Shown: positions 8,090 to 17,772 of the stretch, piece by piece
How positions within the stretch are numbered: the first letter of the stretch is position 1
Layout of the letters: every line of letters starts with the position of its first letter
Source of the DNA: DATFVA01 sp963832715
GTDB taxonomy: Bacteria; Bacteroidota; Ignavibacteria; Ignavibacteriales; Ignavibacteriaceae
Direction: 5' to 3'
Length of the DNA stretch: 64,000 bases
Assembly (NCBI GenBank): GCA_963832715.1
Contig: CAWHVB010000008.1
Span: 62,001 to 126,000, forward strand
Notes under the pieces: model-generated
Seen by the model: the letters and a program-made list of their open reading frames with translations, nothing else
The model's database searches: none
What the model was told of the DNA's origin: nothing
Made by a program: the position numbers and the translations under genes

Positions 8090-9403
8090 ATGAAAGAATT
8101 CGGCAATATTTTTCAAATAATAAGAAGTAAAATAAGCTATAATTCTGCTTCGGAAATGGGGTGGGTAATTTTCGGGCAGAGTATAAATGTAATACTCGGC
8201 TTCCTGATTATTAAGCTGATTTCCAAAGTTGGTCCCGAACAATACGGAGTATATGCGCTGATTTTGACTATCGCCGCAGTCCTGGGATTATTTTACGGTG
8301 CTTTCCTCCAGGGATTCCTCAGGTATTACTACCATTATGAAGAATTAAAACGCAGGGACGACATAGTCCGGTTAATGTTCAGATTTTTACAATTTACACT
8401 TTTAGTTTTTATTCTGCTTACTCTCCTGATTTCGTTCCTGTTCCCCTTATTTGTTGAAGGTTATACTGTTCTGTTTTTCCTGGCTGCAGGGTTGTTTGTT
8501 GTGGCCTCAAAGCTCTCTGAATTTTTCAACTCAATCCTGAATCTTATAAGAAAGCGGAAAGAAAATGCCCTCCTGCAGGCTTCGGAGAGATCGCTGATGA
8601 TCGGTGCTCTCCTATTATTCCTGTGGAGGGGTGATCTCGTTCTTCTGTACATTATAGCTGCATTCGGTTTTATTTCATTTATTCTGGCTCTCATTAAAAT
8701 TTTTGTTTTCAGAAAAAATGTTCCGGCGAACCCCGGTAAAGAGTTCTCACCGGAAAATCAGAAAGATATCATCCGTACGGTCATGGTTTATATCTCGCCA
8801 TTCCTTATCTGGGGAGCGGCAGGCTGGTTTCAGATGAATGGTGAAAAGTGGATTATCAATGGTGTCCTTTCTGTAAGCGATGTTGGTATTTATGCAATAA
8901 TGATGGCTATTGTTAACGCACTTATTGTAATACCAAATAATATTATTACTGAGTTCGCAACTCCGATTATCTTCAAACAGTTCGCCGACATGAATAACCG
9001 GGAAAATATTGGAACGGGATATACGTATATTAAAATTAATATGCTCATTATACTCATTATTACTTTTACAGCAACACTGCTTACATTTTTCTGGGGAAGA
9101 CAAATTATTAACCTGATAAGTTCACCCAGCTACTCAGTCTACTGGTATATTCTCCCTGTTTTAATCCTGGGAACTGGTTTGTTCTACACCGGCCAGGCGC
9201 AGACTCTGCTCGGTATGGGATTGAGTCAGCCTCAGAAATATCTTGCCCCCAAAATAATTATCGGCGTGGGATCCCTCGGGATAAATTTCTTTTTTATCTC
9301 TGTATTCGGACTAAAAGGGATATCATATTCGATTTTACTTATAGGATTATCATATGTTCTTTATATTACAATCGTCAATAGAAGAATTTTAAGAACAGGA
9401 TAA
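8090..9403 (+). CDS. Polysaccharide flippase (Wzx-like, MOP superfamily)
   Basis: 437 residues with about 12 predicted membrane segments and short charged loops, including an N-terminal amphipathic start (GWVIFGQSINVILGFLIIKL) and KVGPEQYGVYALI, a pattern common in O-antigen/teichoic acid flippases. It would move lipid-linked oligosaccharide across the inner membrane. It is the first gene of the plus-strand exopolysaccharide cluster; a TATATTTA element at 8044-8051 may be its -7 box. The CgeB-like gene begins 6 bases downstream. Confidence 0.85.
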   Translation: MKEFGNIFQIIRSKISYNSASEMGWVIFGQSINVILGFLIIKLISKVGPEQYGVYALILTIAAVLGLFYGAFLQGFLRYYYHYEELKRRDDIVRLMFRFLQFTLLVFILLTLLISFLFPLFVEGYTVLFFLAAGLFVVASKLSEFFNSILNLIRKRKENALLQASERSLMIGALLLFLWRGDLVLLYIIAAFGFISFILALIKIFVFRKNVPANPGKEFSPENQKDIIRTVMVYISPFLIWGAAGWFQMNGEKWIINGVLSVSDVGIYAIMMAIVNALIVIPNNIITEFATPIIFKQFADMNNRENIGTGYTYIKINMLIILIITFTATLLTFFWGRQIINLISSPSYSVYWYILPVLILGTGLFYTGQAQTLLGMGLSQPQKYLAPKIIIGVGSLGINFFFISVFGLKGISYSILLIGLSYVLYITIVNRRILRTG

Positions 9404-9409
9404 TGATCA

Positions 9410-10427
9410 ATGACTAAAGCATTTATAGCTGTCCTCAAATATGATTACGGGGTTAAAGAGAGAGGCTATTCTTACGAATATTATAATATATATCTGCCGG
9501 TCTGTGATCTGCTTGGAAAAGAAAACGTCTTCCTTTTTGATTTCTATTCAGAATATAAGTCTTCAGGCAGGGAGGGGATGAATAAAAAATTAAAAGAAAT
9601 TATAGCTTCAGAAAAACCCGATTTCGCTCTCTTCTCCTTGTTTGAGAATGAGTTTGATGAAAAGACTGTCTCCTCCCTTCGCGAAATAACCAGAACGGTC
9701 TCATATTTTATCGACGATCCGTGGAGAATTGATTTTGCACGCCGTTGGAGGAAATATTTTGACTTCTTCTCCACACCGGATTATTATACCTACCGGAAAT
9801 ACCTGCTGGATGAAATCCCGAATGTTATATATGCTCCTTTCGGATTTAATCCTGATGTTTATAAAAAAACAGGGGCGGAGAAAAAGTATGACGTTTCCTT
9901 TGTCGGCAATTATAGCCCCTACAGAAGATGGATTTTTGATTACCTGAAGTCAAAGGGGATAAATGTGAATGTATTCGGACGGAACTGGGGAAAATACGGC
10001 GGCTGGATTTCGCAGGAGGAAGTTGTAAATGTATTCAACCAGAGTAAGATCAATCTTAATCTCTCTAATGCTGTAAATTATGACCTGTCTTTCTTAGCGC
10101 ATTCTTTATTTTCTTTAAAGAGATTGGAAGGAATTAATTCTGTTAAAAAAGAATAAAGAGCAGGTTAAAGGAAGACATTATGAGATTAACGGATGCGGAG
10201 GCTTTCAGCTGAGCTATTTCGTCCCCGGATTAAACCTGATTTATGAAATAGACAAAGAAATAGCGGTCTTTGAAAATGTGAAGAACCTCCCGGAGGAAAT
10301 TAAATTCTTTCTGCGGGATGACGACTTAAGAAATACTATTGCCGCTAACGGGTACTTAAGATCTCAGAAAGACCATAAAGCCTCAGGTTATCTTCACAGC
10401 TTAATCAACAAGGTCTTAAGCAATTGA
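9410..10427 (+). pseudogene. CgeB-like glycosyltransferase, single-base frameshift
   Basis: The first 248 codons (9410-10156) encode the N-terminal two thirds of a CgeB-type glycosyltransferase (GFNPDVYKK, VSFVGNYSPYRRW, INLNLSNAVNYDL). After a run of six A at 10145-10150 the frame stops, but the next frame continues the family exactly (KNKEQVKGRHYEINGCGGF) to a TGA at 10425-10427, which overlaps the TTG start of the next gene. The total length has one base more than a multiple of three. A one-A insertion restores the frame if removed. It may be a real mutation, phase variation, transcriptional slippage or a read error. Confidence 0.8.
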
Positions 10428-11215
10428 ACAGATTTATTTCAAAAGCAGGTCATCTTTTAAGAACTTTCGGGTTCTCACCAAACCAATTTATTCCGGCCCT
10501 GAAAGGCATATCTTATTATTTTCGAAATAAAAAAGAGCTGAAGGAACAGCTTATATCGTCGGGATCAGTTTTCAGTATATCTGCATACTACCCGTGCTTC
10601 AGCGACAGGTTTGATAAATCAGGTTCTATCCCTTTACACTATTTTTACCAGGATCTGTATGTAGCCCGGAAATTATACGAAAACAATCCCCAAAAGCATG
10701 TCGATATCGGGTCCAGAATAGACGGATTTGTAGCACACGCTGCGGTGTTCAGAGAAATTGAGGTAATGGATATAAGAAATATCAGAGATAAAATTCCTAA
10801 TGTTCATTTTATCCGTGCAGATCTAATGTCGGATAATTTCAATTTTAACGATTACTGTGATTCCGTCAGCTGCCTTCATACAATAGAGCATTTCGGACTC
10901 GGGAGATATGGCGACCCCGTTAATGTAAACGGACATATCCTGGGATTAAAAAATATTACCGGTATGCTTAAGCACGGCGGAAGGCTATACCTTTCAACGG
11001 TTATCGGTCCTCAAAGAATTGAATTTGATGCTCACCGCGTTTTTTCAGTGCGGTACCTTATGGAACTTCTGCAGCCTGATTATAAGATAGAAAGTTTCTC
11101 TTATATCGATGATAACAATAATTTTTATCCATCCGCCGAAATGACAGAAATAAATATTGAAAATAATTTCAACTGTCATTACGGATGCGGAATTTTTGAA
11201 TTGATCAGGAAGTAA
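10424..11215 (+). CDS. DUF268 family protein (methyltransferase-like)
   Basis: 263 residues resembling DUF268, a family with a Rossmann methyltransferase-like fold found in polysaccharide clusters. Visible features: HVDIGSRIDGFVAH (a motif-I-like glycine segment), EVMDIRNI, VSCLHTIEHFGLGRYGDP and GGRLYLSTVIGPQRIEFDAHR. The start is TTG overlapping the stop of the CgeB-like gene (TTGA), which suggests translational coupling. The next gene starts directly after its stop codon. Substrate unknown. Confidence 0.7.
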   Translation: MNRFISKAGHLLRTFGFSPNQFIPALKGISYYFRNKKELKEQLISSGSVFSISAYYPCFSDRFDKSGSIPLHYFYQDLYVARKLYENNPQKHVDIGSRIDGFVAHAAVFREIEVMDIRNIRDKIPNVHFIRADLMSDNFNFNDYCDSVSCLHTIEHFGLGRYGDPVNVNGHILGLKNITGMLKHGGRLYLSTVIGPQRIEFDAHRVFSVRYLMELLQPDYKIESFSYIDDNNNFYPSAEMTEINIENNFNCHYGCGIFELIRK

Positions 11216-12070
11216 ATGAAAAAAGGATCAGAGAGATTACCATTGGTTTCCGTGATCATTCCGTGTTATAATTCGGGTGAATACATTGAGAGTACGCTAA
11301 AATCAGCACTTAACCAGGGTTATGAGAACTTTGAAATCATAGCGGTCGACGATGGATCATCCGATGACACTTATAAGATCCTGCAGATCTCCGCTATTAA
11401 TAACCAACGCATCAAACCTTATAGAATTGAACATTCGGGCAGACCTTCTGTGCCGCGTAACTTTGGTGTAAGTAAGGCTTCCGGAGAACTGGTAGCATTT
11501 CTTGACGCTGATGATTTGTGGACAAAACATAAACTGAGTTCACAGGTTGGTTATCTTCTTACACATCCGGAAATTTCATTTGTTTATTCGATGTGCTTCA
11601 CATTCGGGGAAGTCAATTTTTTTTCGGAACATTATGAGCTTCTTCCGCTCCCGTTTCGTGCAGCAAAAAATGAAGAGGGACTCAAAACAATTGGAAATAC
11701 AATCCCTCTCTCTTCGGTTATAATCAGGAAAGAAGCTTTCAATGATGCCGGCGGCTTCGATGAAGATCCCGGATTAAAGGCAGTAGAAGACTATGATTTA
11801 TGGCTGAGACTAAGCGAAAGATACAAATTTCATTTTATTCCAAGGATTCATGTTTATTACAGGATACACGCTTCACAGTCATCGGCCGACTGGCAAACGC
11901 GTGAAAAAAGGCTGCAGCTTCTTGCAGATAAAAGAGGTATCGAGCTGCCCCATTATAAAAATTTTAGAAGGAAAGGGATGCTACTTCTTTTGGTCCGTAA
12001 TATCATTCACCTCAAACTATACCTCCTGTATAAGTTGACAGGCTGGCTTGATAACGGGGACAGACTCTGA
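11216..12070 (+). CDS. Glycosyltransferase family 2
   Basis: 284-residue GT-A enzyme with the standard N-terminus (PLVSVIIPCYNSGEYIESTLKS), VDDGSSDDT, the FLDADD metal site and a C-terminal EDYDLWLRLSERY catalytic-base segment. It transfers a sugar from a nucleotide donor in exopolysaccharide assembly. The ATG follows the preceding stop directly and its own TGA overlaps the next ATG (ATGA), so the cluster is tightly coupled here. Confidence 0.88.
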   Translation: MKKGSERLPLVSVIIPCYNSGEYIESTLKSALNQGYENFEIIAVDDGSSDDTYKILQISAINNQRIKPYRIEHSGRPSVPRNFGVSKASGELVAFLDADDLWTKHKLSSQVGYLLTHPEISFVYSMCFTFGEVNFFSEHYELLPLPFRAAKNEEGLKTIGNTIPLSSVIIRKEAFNDAGGFDEDPGLKAVEDYDLWLRLSERYKFHFIPRIHVYYRIHASQSSADWQTREKRLQLLADKRGIELPHYKNFRRKGMLLLLVRNIIHLKLYLLYKLTGWLDNGDRL

Positions 12071-13240
12071 TGAACGCTGAGAAAGCTCTCCGCAATAAAG
12101 TCCTGTGTATTTCTGTAATGCAGAATTGGGGCGGGGGAGAGGAGTTTCTCTTAAAGCTCCACGATAATCTGCCCTGACTATGAATTTGTAATCATTTCTC
12201 CTGAGGGAAAGGCTGAAAAAAAATTCAGGGAAAATGGGATTAAAACAATCATTAATAATCATCAGAAAAAAGTCTACCGCAATTCCGGATGGGGTGTATC
12301 AGCGTATCTAAGAATAATCTTCGGTATTAAACTCTCCACGTTAAAGTTCTTAAGTGTTTTCAAAAAGGAAAGACCTGCCATTATCCTGGCCAACGGACTA
12401 TTTTCCGCACTTTATGTGCTCCCTGTTGTTCTGCTTACAGGAAAGAAGCAGATCACCATTCAGCACCTTATTTTTGAAGAAAATTCTATCGAGAAAAAAA
12501 TAGTTAAGCTGGTTGTCCGGTTCACAGAAAATATTGTATGCGTTTCAAATGCTGTGAAAAAAAATATTTATGCTATACTGGATAAACCCTACCATGAAAA
12601 AGTATCAGTAATACCAAATGGCATCAGGATACCCGGTCCTCCGCTCTCGTTTAATAAGCCGGGCGACACGATAAGAATCGGAATGACAGGAAGCATCATA
12701 CGAATCAAAGGTATAGATTTGGTTATAAAGGCTGCAAGGGATGTCCTGCAATCGCGGAATGCGGAGCTGCATATTTTCGGTACAACGGCAGACACCGATG
12801 ATTCCCGCGAATACGAAAGTGAGTTAAAAGGAATTGCTGCAGATTATGAACTGGAAGACAAAATTGTATTCGAAGGCTATATCGATTCGAAGGAAAAATT
12901 GTACTCAGCTATAGACATCCTTATAAACTTTTCGATCATACCTGAATCATTCTCATTTTCAGTCGTGGAAGCAATGGCATATAAAAAGATAGTGATTGCC
13001 GTAAACGCCGGCGGTCCCGCAGAAGTTATATCTGATGGAGAGGATGGTTTCCTGGTTGAATCGCAAAACGTTGATCGGCTTGGAGAGAAAATCGTATATT
13101 GTATGGATAACTACAGCACAAAGGAATTTGATAAGATCAGGAATAATGCCTTTAACACAGTAAAGGATAAATACTCAATTGAAAAATTCTGTGATGAATA
13201 CACCGCTCTGTTTAAGAAAATGATTTATAAAACTAATTAA
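12070..13240 (+). pseudogene. Glycosyltransferase family 4, frameshifted near its N-terminus
   Basis: Translation from the ATG at 12070 gives MQNWGGGEEFLLKLHDNLP and then a stop at about 12176. The adjacent frame continues DYEFVIISPEGKAEKKF and runs through an intact GT4 domain to 13240, including IPNGIRIPGPPL, GSIIRIKGIDLVIKA, PESFSFSVVEAMAYKK and NAGGPAEVISDGEDGF. One extra base around 12172-12178 explains the break. Without it the protein would be about 389 residues. The C-terminal fragment alone (from 12416) lacks the acceptor-binding N-domain and is unlikely to be active. Confidence 0.8.
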
Positions 13241-13251
13241 CGGAATTTATT

Positions 13252-13902
13252 TTGGCAGGGATATTAGAAAAAATACATAATTATGTAATCTGGCAGAAGA
13301 TCAAAAAGCAGAACCTGGATGAAAACAGGTACAAAGCTTTAGCCGAATGGGAAAAATCAGGCAGGCATATTCCTCCACCTCACGTACTGAAACAGGAAGT
13401 CATCAGGAAGTTTCAAAAAGAATATTCCGTAAGAATACTTGTTGAAACCGGAACATACAGGGGCGAGATGGTTTATGCCCAGAGAAATTATTTTGAGAAA
13501 TTAATATCGATTGAACTTTCAGAGGAACTTTATGACATTGCTCGTAAAAGATTAAAAAACATAAAGAATATCAGACTTATAAAGGGAGACAGCTCAAAAA
13601 TACTTGTTGATTTAATTAATGAGATTGATCAGCCGGCTATATTCTGGCTTGACGGACATTATTCAGGATTTGAAACTGCAAAGGGTGACCTCGATACCCC
13701 CGTAAGCAGGGAACTGGAGATTATACTCGGATCATCTCTTAACCATATACTTCTTATAGATGACGCGAGGATGTTTAACGGCACGAACGATTACCCGGAA
13801 ATCGGGCAGTTAAAGGATAAGGCAAACTCAATGAAAGAAAATTATCAATTTACTGTTGAAGATGATATTATCCGGATTTATCCTGATTTTAGAGGTGAAT
13901 GA
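13252..13902 (+). CDS. Class I SAM-dependent methyltransferase-like protein
   Basis: 216 residues with a Rossmann methyltransferase core: motif I (ILVETGTYRGE), a basic-acidic motif II (LISIELSEELYDIARKRL), IRLIKGDSS, AIFWLDGHYSG and HILLIDDARMF. The TTG start at 13252 is 11 bases after the previous gene. Its place in the polysaccharide operon suggests sugar O-methylation or a related modification; substrate unknown. Confidence 0.7.
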   Translation: MAGILEKIHNYVIWQKIKKQNLDENRYKALAEWEKSGRHIPPPHVLKQEVIRKFQKEYSVRILVETGTYRGEMVYAQRNYFEKLISIELSEELYDIARKRLKNIKNIRLIKGDSSKILVDLINEIDQPAIFWLDGHYSGFETAKGDLDTPVSRELEIILGSSLNHILLIDDARMFNGTNDYPEIGQLKDKANSMKENYQFTVEDDIIRIYPDFRGE

Positions 13903-13945
13903 TTTTGAAATTTAATCGAATCACTAATTCTTAACAGAGAAAAAA

Positions 13946-15088
13946 TTGCCGGTAAAAAAAACAGCGATTATACACGACTGGTTATTCTCGTATGCAGGAT
14001 CAGAAAGAGTTATTGAATCCTTCACAAATCTCTGGCCTGATGCCGATATTTTTACACTTTTTAACTTTCTCTCAGAAGAAGAACAGAAAATTATTCTTAA
14101 GGATAAAATCCCTCAAACTTCGTTTATCCAGAACCTTCCGTTTGCAAGAAAAAGCTACCGCAAATACCTCCCCCTTTTTCCTTATGCAATAGAGCAATTT
14201 GATGTAACAAAGTACGACCTGATTATTTCCAGCTCGCATGCAGTTGCAAAAGGTGTCATAACTTCGCCGGGACAACTGCACATCTGTTACTGCCATACCC
14301 CGATAAGGTATGCCTGGGACCTTACTTTTCAATACCTCAGGGAATCAGGGTTGAATAAAGGACTGATGGGAACGATTACAAAACTTATGCTTCATTATAT
14401 ACGCAGCTGGGATGTTTCCTCTGCCAACCGCGTCGATTACTTTATTGCGAACTCAAATTATATTGCAGGCAGGATCCGGAAGATATACCGGAGAGATTCT
14501 GCGGTCATCTATCCGCCCGTGGATACCTCAAGATTTACATGTTCAGAAAATAAGGAGAATTATTATTTAACTGCCTCCAGGTTTGTTCCTTATAAGAAAA
14601 TAGACCTGATAGTCGAAACATTTTCGCAGATGCCTGATAAAAAACTCATTGTTATCGGCAGCGGACCTGACGAAGAAAAGATCAGAAGCTTTGCCGGACG
14701 GAATATTGAATTTGCAGGCTACAAAAAGCCCGATGAGATGAAGGTTATAATGCAGAAGGCTAAGGCTTTTGTTTTTGCAGCTGAAGAAGATTTCGGTATT
14801 GTTCCTGTTGAGGCACTTTCCTGCGGAACACCGGTCATTGCACTTAATAAAGGCGGAACCGCAGAAACCATAACCGATGGGGTAACCGGGATTCACTTTA
14901 ATGAACAGACCGTCGAATCTTTAATGCAGGCATTAAAAAGATTTGAGAGCGTCCAGAATAATTTTGACCCGAAACAGTTAAGCTTGTATGCTAAGCAGTT
15001 TGACCGGGCAGTTTTTGAATCTAATATCAAATCCTTTGTACAGGAAAAATCAAAACAGTTTTTCGGAGAAGTAAAGACTGAATTATGA
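13946..15088 (+). CDS. Glycosyltransferase family 4 (mannosyltransferase-like)
   Basis: 380-residue GT-B enzyme. The N-terminal half has AIIHDWLFSYAGSERVIESF and CYCHTPIRYAWD, typical of WbaZ/WbdB-like mannosyltransferases. The C-terminal half has YYLTASRFVPYKKIDLIVE, IGSGPDEEKIR, and the E-x7-E segment (FAAEEDFGIVPVEALSCGTPVIALNKGG). The start is TTG at 13946. It overlaps the next gene by ATGA. Intact, unlike the other GT4 gene upstream. Confidence 0.87.
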   Translation: MPVKKTAIIHDWLFSYAGSERVIESFTNLWPDADIFTLFNFLSEEEQKIILKDKIPQTSFIQNLPFARKSYRKYLPLFPYAIEQFDVTKYDLIISSSHAVAKGVITSPGQLHICYCHTPIRYAWDLTFQYLRESGLNKGLMGTITKLMLHYIRSWDVSSANRVDYFIANSNYIAGRIRKIYRRDSAVIYPPVDTSRFTCSENKENYYLTASRFVPYKKIDLIVETFSQMPDKKLIVIGSGPDEEKIRSFAGRNIEFAGYKKPDEMKVIMQKAKAFVFAAEEDFGIVPVEALSCGTPVIALNKGGTAETITDGVTGIHFNEQTVESLMQALKRFESVQNNFDPKQLSLYAKQFDRAVFESNIKSFVQEKSKQFFGEVKTEL

Positions 15089-16473
15089 TTGCCAACCGGA
15101 AATCCATTTATTACCTTCGTTTGTTCCTTGATCTTACACTGCTTAATGCTGCTTTTATTATTTCCGCTGCTGCCTCACAATCTCTTTCTATATTGATCGA
15201 GCGGAACTATATGTTCATACTGCTGGCAGTGCTTAACTTTCTGTGGTACTTTGTTTCCAACGTTGTAAATTTTTACGATGATTTCCAGACAAGGATTTAT
15301 TCCTTCCAGTTTGTAAATATTATTAAAAGCATACTTGTCCAGGTTCTGATGTCGGTGCTTTTTATATTCTTCACCAAGGAAGATCTCTTTACCCGTAACT
15401 TTATCATTTTTTATTCCATCCTTTTATTTCTTTTTATCAGTGCAAGGATCATCATTGTAAGAAATGTATTAACCGGTTTCGGAAGCCAGCGGAAAAATAT
15501 ATGGAACCTGCTTATTATCGGATCGGGAGAAATAGGACGCGGATTTTATCAGATGATGAGCGAACACAAAGAATTCGGGTATAACCTCGCAGGTTTTGCA
15601 GATGATACTGATTCGGATAAAGTTCTCGGGAAAATCAGCTCCCTGGAAAAGATTATCTCAAAATATGAAATTGATGAGGTTGTTATAGCCCTCCCTATTT
15701 ATGCCTCCGATCAGCTCGATGAAATAATTAATATCTGCAACAGGCAGGCAGTCAGGGTGAATATAATTCCCGATTATTTCCGCTTTGTTTCAAAAAAATT
15801 CCAGGTTAATATGCTTGGCGATTACCCCGTGATCAGGGTAAGGAGCGAACCGCTCGCAGAGGCCCATTGGAGATTCATTAAAAGATTATTCGACCTGGTA
15901 TTTTCGTTTTCGGCTATGCTGCTGATTCTTTCCTGGCTCTATCCTTTAATATTTATCCTCAATAAATTCTCTTCTAAAGGACCTACGGTTTTTAAGCAGG
16001 ATAGGGTAGGAATAAATAATATAGTATTTAAATGCTATAAGTTCAGAACAATGCACGTCAGCAAAGGGAAAGAGATTTATCAGCCTCTTACTGAAAATGA
16101 TCCTCGTGTAACAAGCATAGGTAAATTCCTGCGGAAAACGAACCTTGATGAGATACCCCAGTTCCTGAATGTACTTAAGGGTGAAATGTCAGTGGTTGGC
16201 CCTCGCCCGCATCCGCTTCCTTTCAACGAAGTCTATGAAAAAATGGTAGATGAGATCAAAATTAGAAGCTGGGTAAAGCCCGGTTTAACCGGCTGGGCCC
16301 AGGTGCACGGGCTGAGAGGAGATGTTGCTGATTATGATGAGAATAAAGCCAGGACGAAAATGAGGATTGAATATGATCTCTGGTACATTGAGAACTGGAG
16401 TTTCTGGCTGGATATCCAGATAATTCTTTTAACAGCCTGGCATATGGTCAAAGGGGAAACCAGGGGATTATAA
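15085..16473 (+). CDS. Undecaprenyl-phosphate sugar phosphotransferase (WbaP/WcaJ type)
   Basis: 462 residues: about five N-terminal membrane segments, a Rossmann-like CoA-binding domain (LLIIGSGEIGRGF ... VVIALP), another membrane segment near residue 275, and the catalytic bacterial sugar transferase domain (GPTVFKQDRVGINNIVFKCYKFRTM, FLRKTNLDEIPQFLNVLKGEMSVVGPRP, VKPGLTGWAQVHG). It loads the first sugar onto undecaprenyl phosphate at the inner membrane and ends the plus-strand cluster. Confidence 0.92.
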   Translation: MIANRKSIYYLRLFLDLTLLNAAFIISAAASQSLSILIERNYMFILLAVLNFLWYFVSNVVNFYDDFQTRIYSFQFVNIIKSILVQVLMSVLFIFFTKEDLFTRNFIIFYSILLFLFISARIIIVRNVLTGFGSQRKNIWNLLIIGSGEIGRGFYQMMSEHKEFGYNLAGFADDTDSDKVLGKISSLEKIISKYEIDEVVIALPIYASDQLDEIINICNRQAVRVNIIPDYFRFVSKKFQVNMLGDYPVIRVRSEPLAEAHWRFIKRLFDLVFSFSAMLLILSWLYPLIFILNKFSSKGPTVFKQDRVGINNIVFKCYKFRTMHVSKGKEIYQPLTENDPRVTSIGKFLRKTNLDEIPQFLNVLKGEMSVVGPRPHPLPFNEVYEKMVDEIKIRSWVKPGLTGWAQVHGLRGDVADYDENKARTKMRIEYDLWYIENWSFWLDIQIILLTAWHMVKGETRGL

Positions 16474-16588
16474 CTTCTTACCCGTAAGAACTTCCCATAA
16501 CTTCAGGTACTTCTGTGGCAGATGTCATCTCTGAACTTCACGCACAGCTAATTTGGTTTTTCCTCAGGATATTAATAACAAAAAGAAT

Positions 16589-16804
16589 ATGAAAATAGCG
16601 ATTGCATTAGGAATTATAATGATAGTACTTGGGATTTACGGGTTGTTTTATGATTCAATCAAAAGTCACAAAGTGGTAAAGGTAAAAACACAAAAAGAAG
16701 AATCGGGTACAGTCCCTATCCCGGCCATTTTCGGAGGATTATCGGTTGCAGGAGGAGTAGGCTTTGTGATAATAGGAATAAAATCAGAGAGAAGCATAGA
16801 TTAA
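16589..16804 (+). CDS. Small two-TM membrane protein
   Basis: 71 residues from ATG 16589: TM1 (IAIALGIIMIVLGIYGLFY), a short basic linker (KSHKVVKVKTQKEE) and TM2 (PAIFGGLSVAGGVGFVIIGI). The topology resembles DUF3185-like small membrane proteins. The frame is open 36 bases further upstream but that extension is not hydrophobic. Function unknown. Confidence 0.55.
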   Translation: MKIAIALGIIMIVLGIYGLFYDSIKSHKVVKVKTQKEESGTVPIPAIFGGLSVAGGVGFVIIGIKSERSID

Positions 16805-17045
16805 TTAATTTGATATGGGATGTGAGTTGTTGCAAAAGTAAAGGATGAGAATGTCTGCCAGGTAATCTCTGAATCAATATTGATTTGATGGCAAATGTAA
16901 TTTCTTCATTCTCCACCTTTAGTCCCTCGTCCTTATTATCCAACTTTCTTTTAAATTAACAATCCCGGACCAAAACGTTTGCGGATGAATATTTGGACGG
17001 AATGTTGTTAGCAGCTGCCAGACCCCCGCGGGGTATTGAAGCCGG

Positions 17046-17667
17046 TGGCCGGGTGTCCCGCCGCTTGCGATCTTAATAGTGGGGCGGGATGTATCGAGGC
17101 CTGTTTATTGTTTTGAGTAAAAAATTGTGAAGAGTGTGTGGTAACCGGGTGTCCCGCCGTTTGCGATCTTAATAGTGGGGCGGGATGTATCGAGGCCTGC
17201 TTATTGTTTTGAGTAAAGATTTGTGAGAGTGTGTGGTGGCCGAGTGTCCCGCCGCTTGCGATCTTAATAGTGGGGCGGGATGTATCGAGGCCTGTTTATT
17301 GTTTTGAGTAAAGAATTGTGAAGTGAGCGGTGGCCGGGTATCCCGTCACTTCCGATCTTAGTATAAGGCGGGATGTATCAAGGCCTGTTTATTGCCTGCG
17401 TAAAGATTTGTGAAGAGTGTGTGGTGGCCGAGTGTCCCGCCGCTTGCGATCTTAATAGTAGGGCGGGATGTATCGAGGCCTGTTTATTGTTTTGAGTAAA
17501 GAATTGTGAAGTGAGCGGTGGCCGGGTATCCCGTCACTTCCGATCTTAGTATAAGGCGGGATGTATCGAGGCCTGTTTATTGTTTTGAGTAAAGAATTGA
17601 GAAGTGAGCGGTGGCCGAGTGTCCCGCCGCTTGCGATCTTAATAGTGGGGCGGGATGTATCGAGGCC
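17046..17667. repeat. Seven-copy ~94-bp tandem array of palindromic units
   Basis: The core CGGGATGTATC(G/A)AGG recurs at 17085, 17181, 17276, 17369, 17464, 17557 and 17651 (steps 96, 95, 93, 95, 93, 94). Each unit holds an inverted repeat, TCCCGCC ... GGCGGGA, about 20 bases apart. Copies 4 and 6 are a second type (ATCCCGTC ... GGCGGGAT) with a different loop, giving the order A A A B A B A. The stretch 16805-17045 before it and 17668-17772 after it hold no gene that I can support. Confidence 0.9.
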
Positions 17668-17772
17668 ACAGTTTAGCATTAAGGTCTCTCTGGTTATTGC
17701 AGAATCAGGCACTGTGTCTATCCCGAAACTGGAATCACCTCAGGTATTAATAAAACTGTGCCTTAATTCTTA

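Noticed and set aside
10141..10156. Programmed -1 ribosomal frameshift on AAAAAAG in the CgeB-like gene
   Set aside because: The slippery heptamer is in the wrong phase and the shift needed is +1 or -2.
17046..17667. CRISPR array
   Set aside because: Period of 93-96 bp with similarity across the whole unit; no unique spacers and no cas genes.
17452..17712. 86-codon minus-strand ORF with repeated peptide
   Set aside because: It is a translation of the tandem array; the peptide repeats only mirror the DNA repeats.
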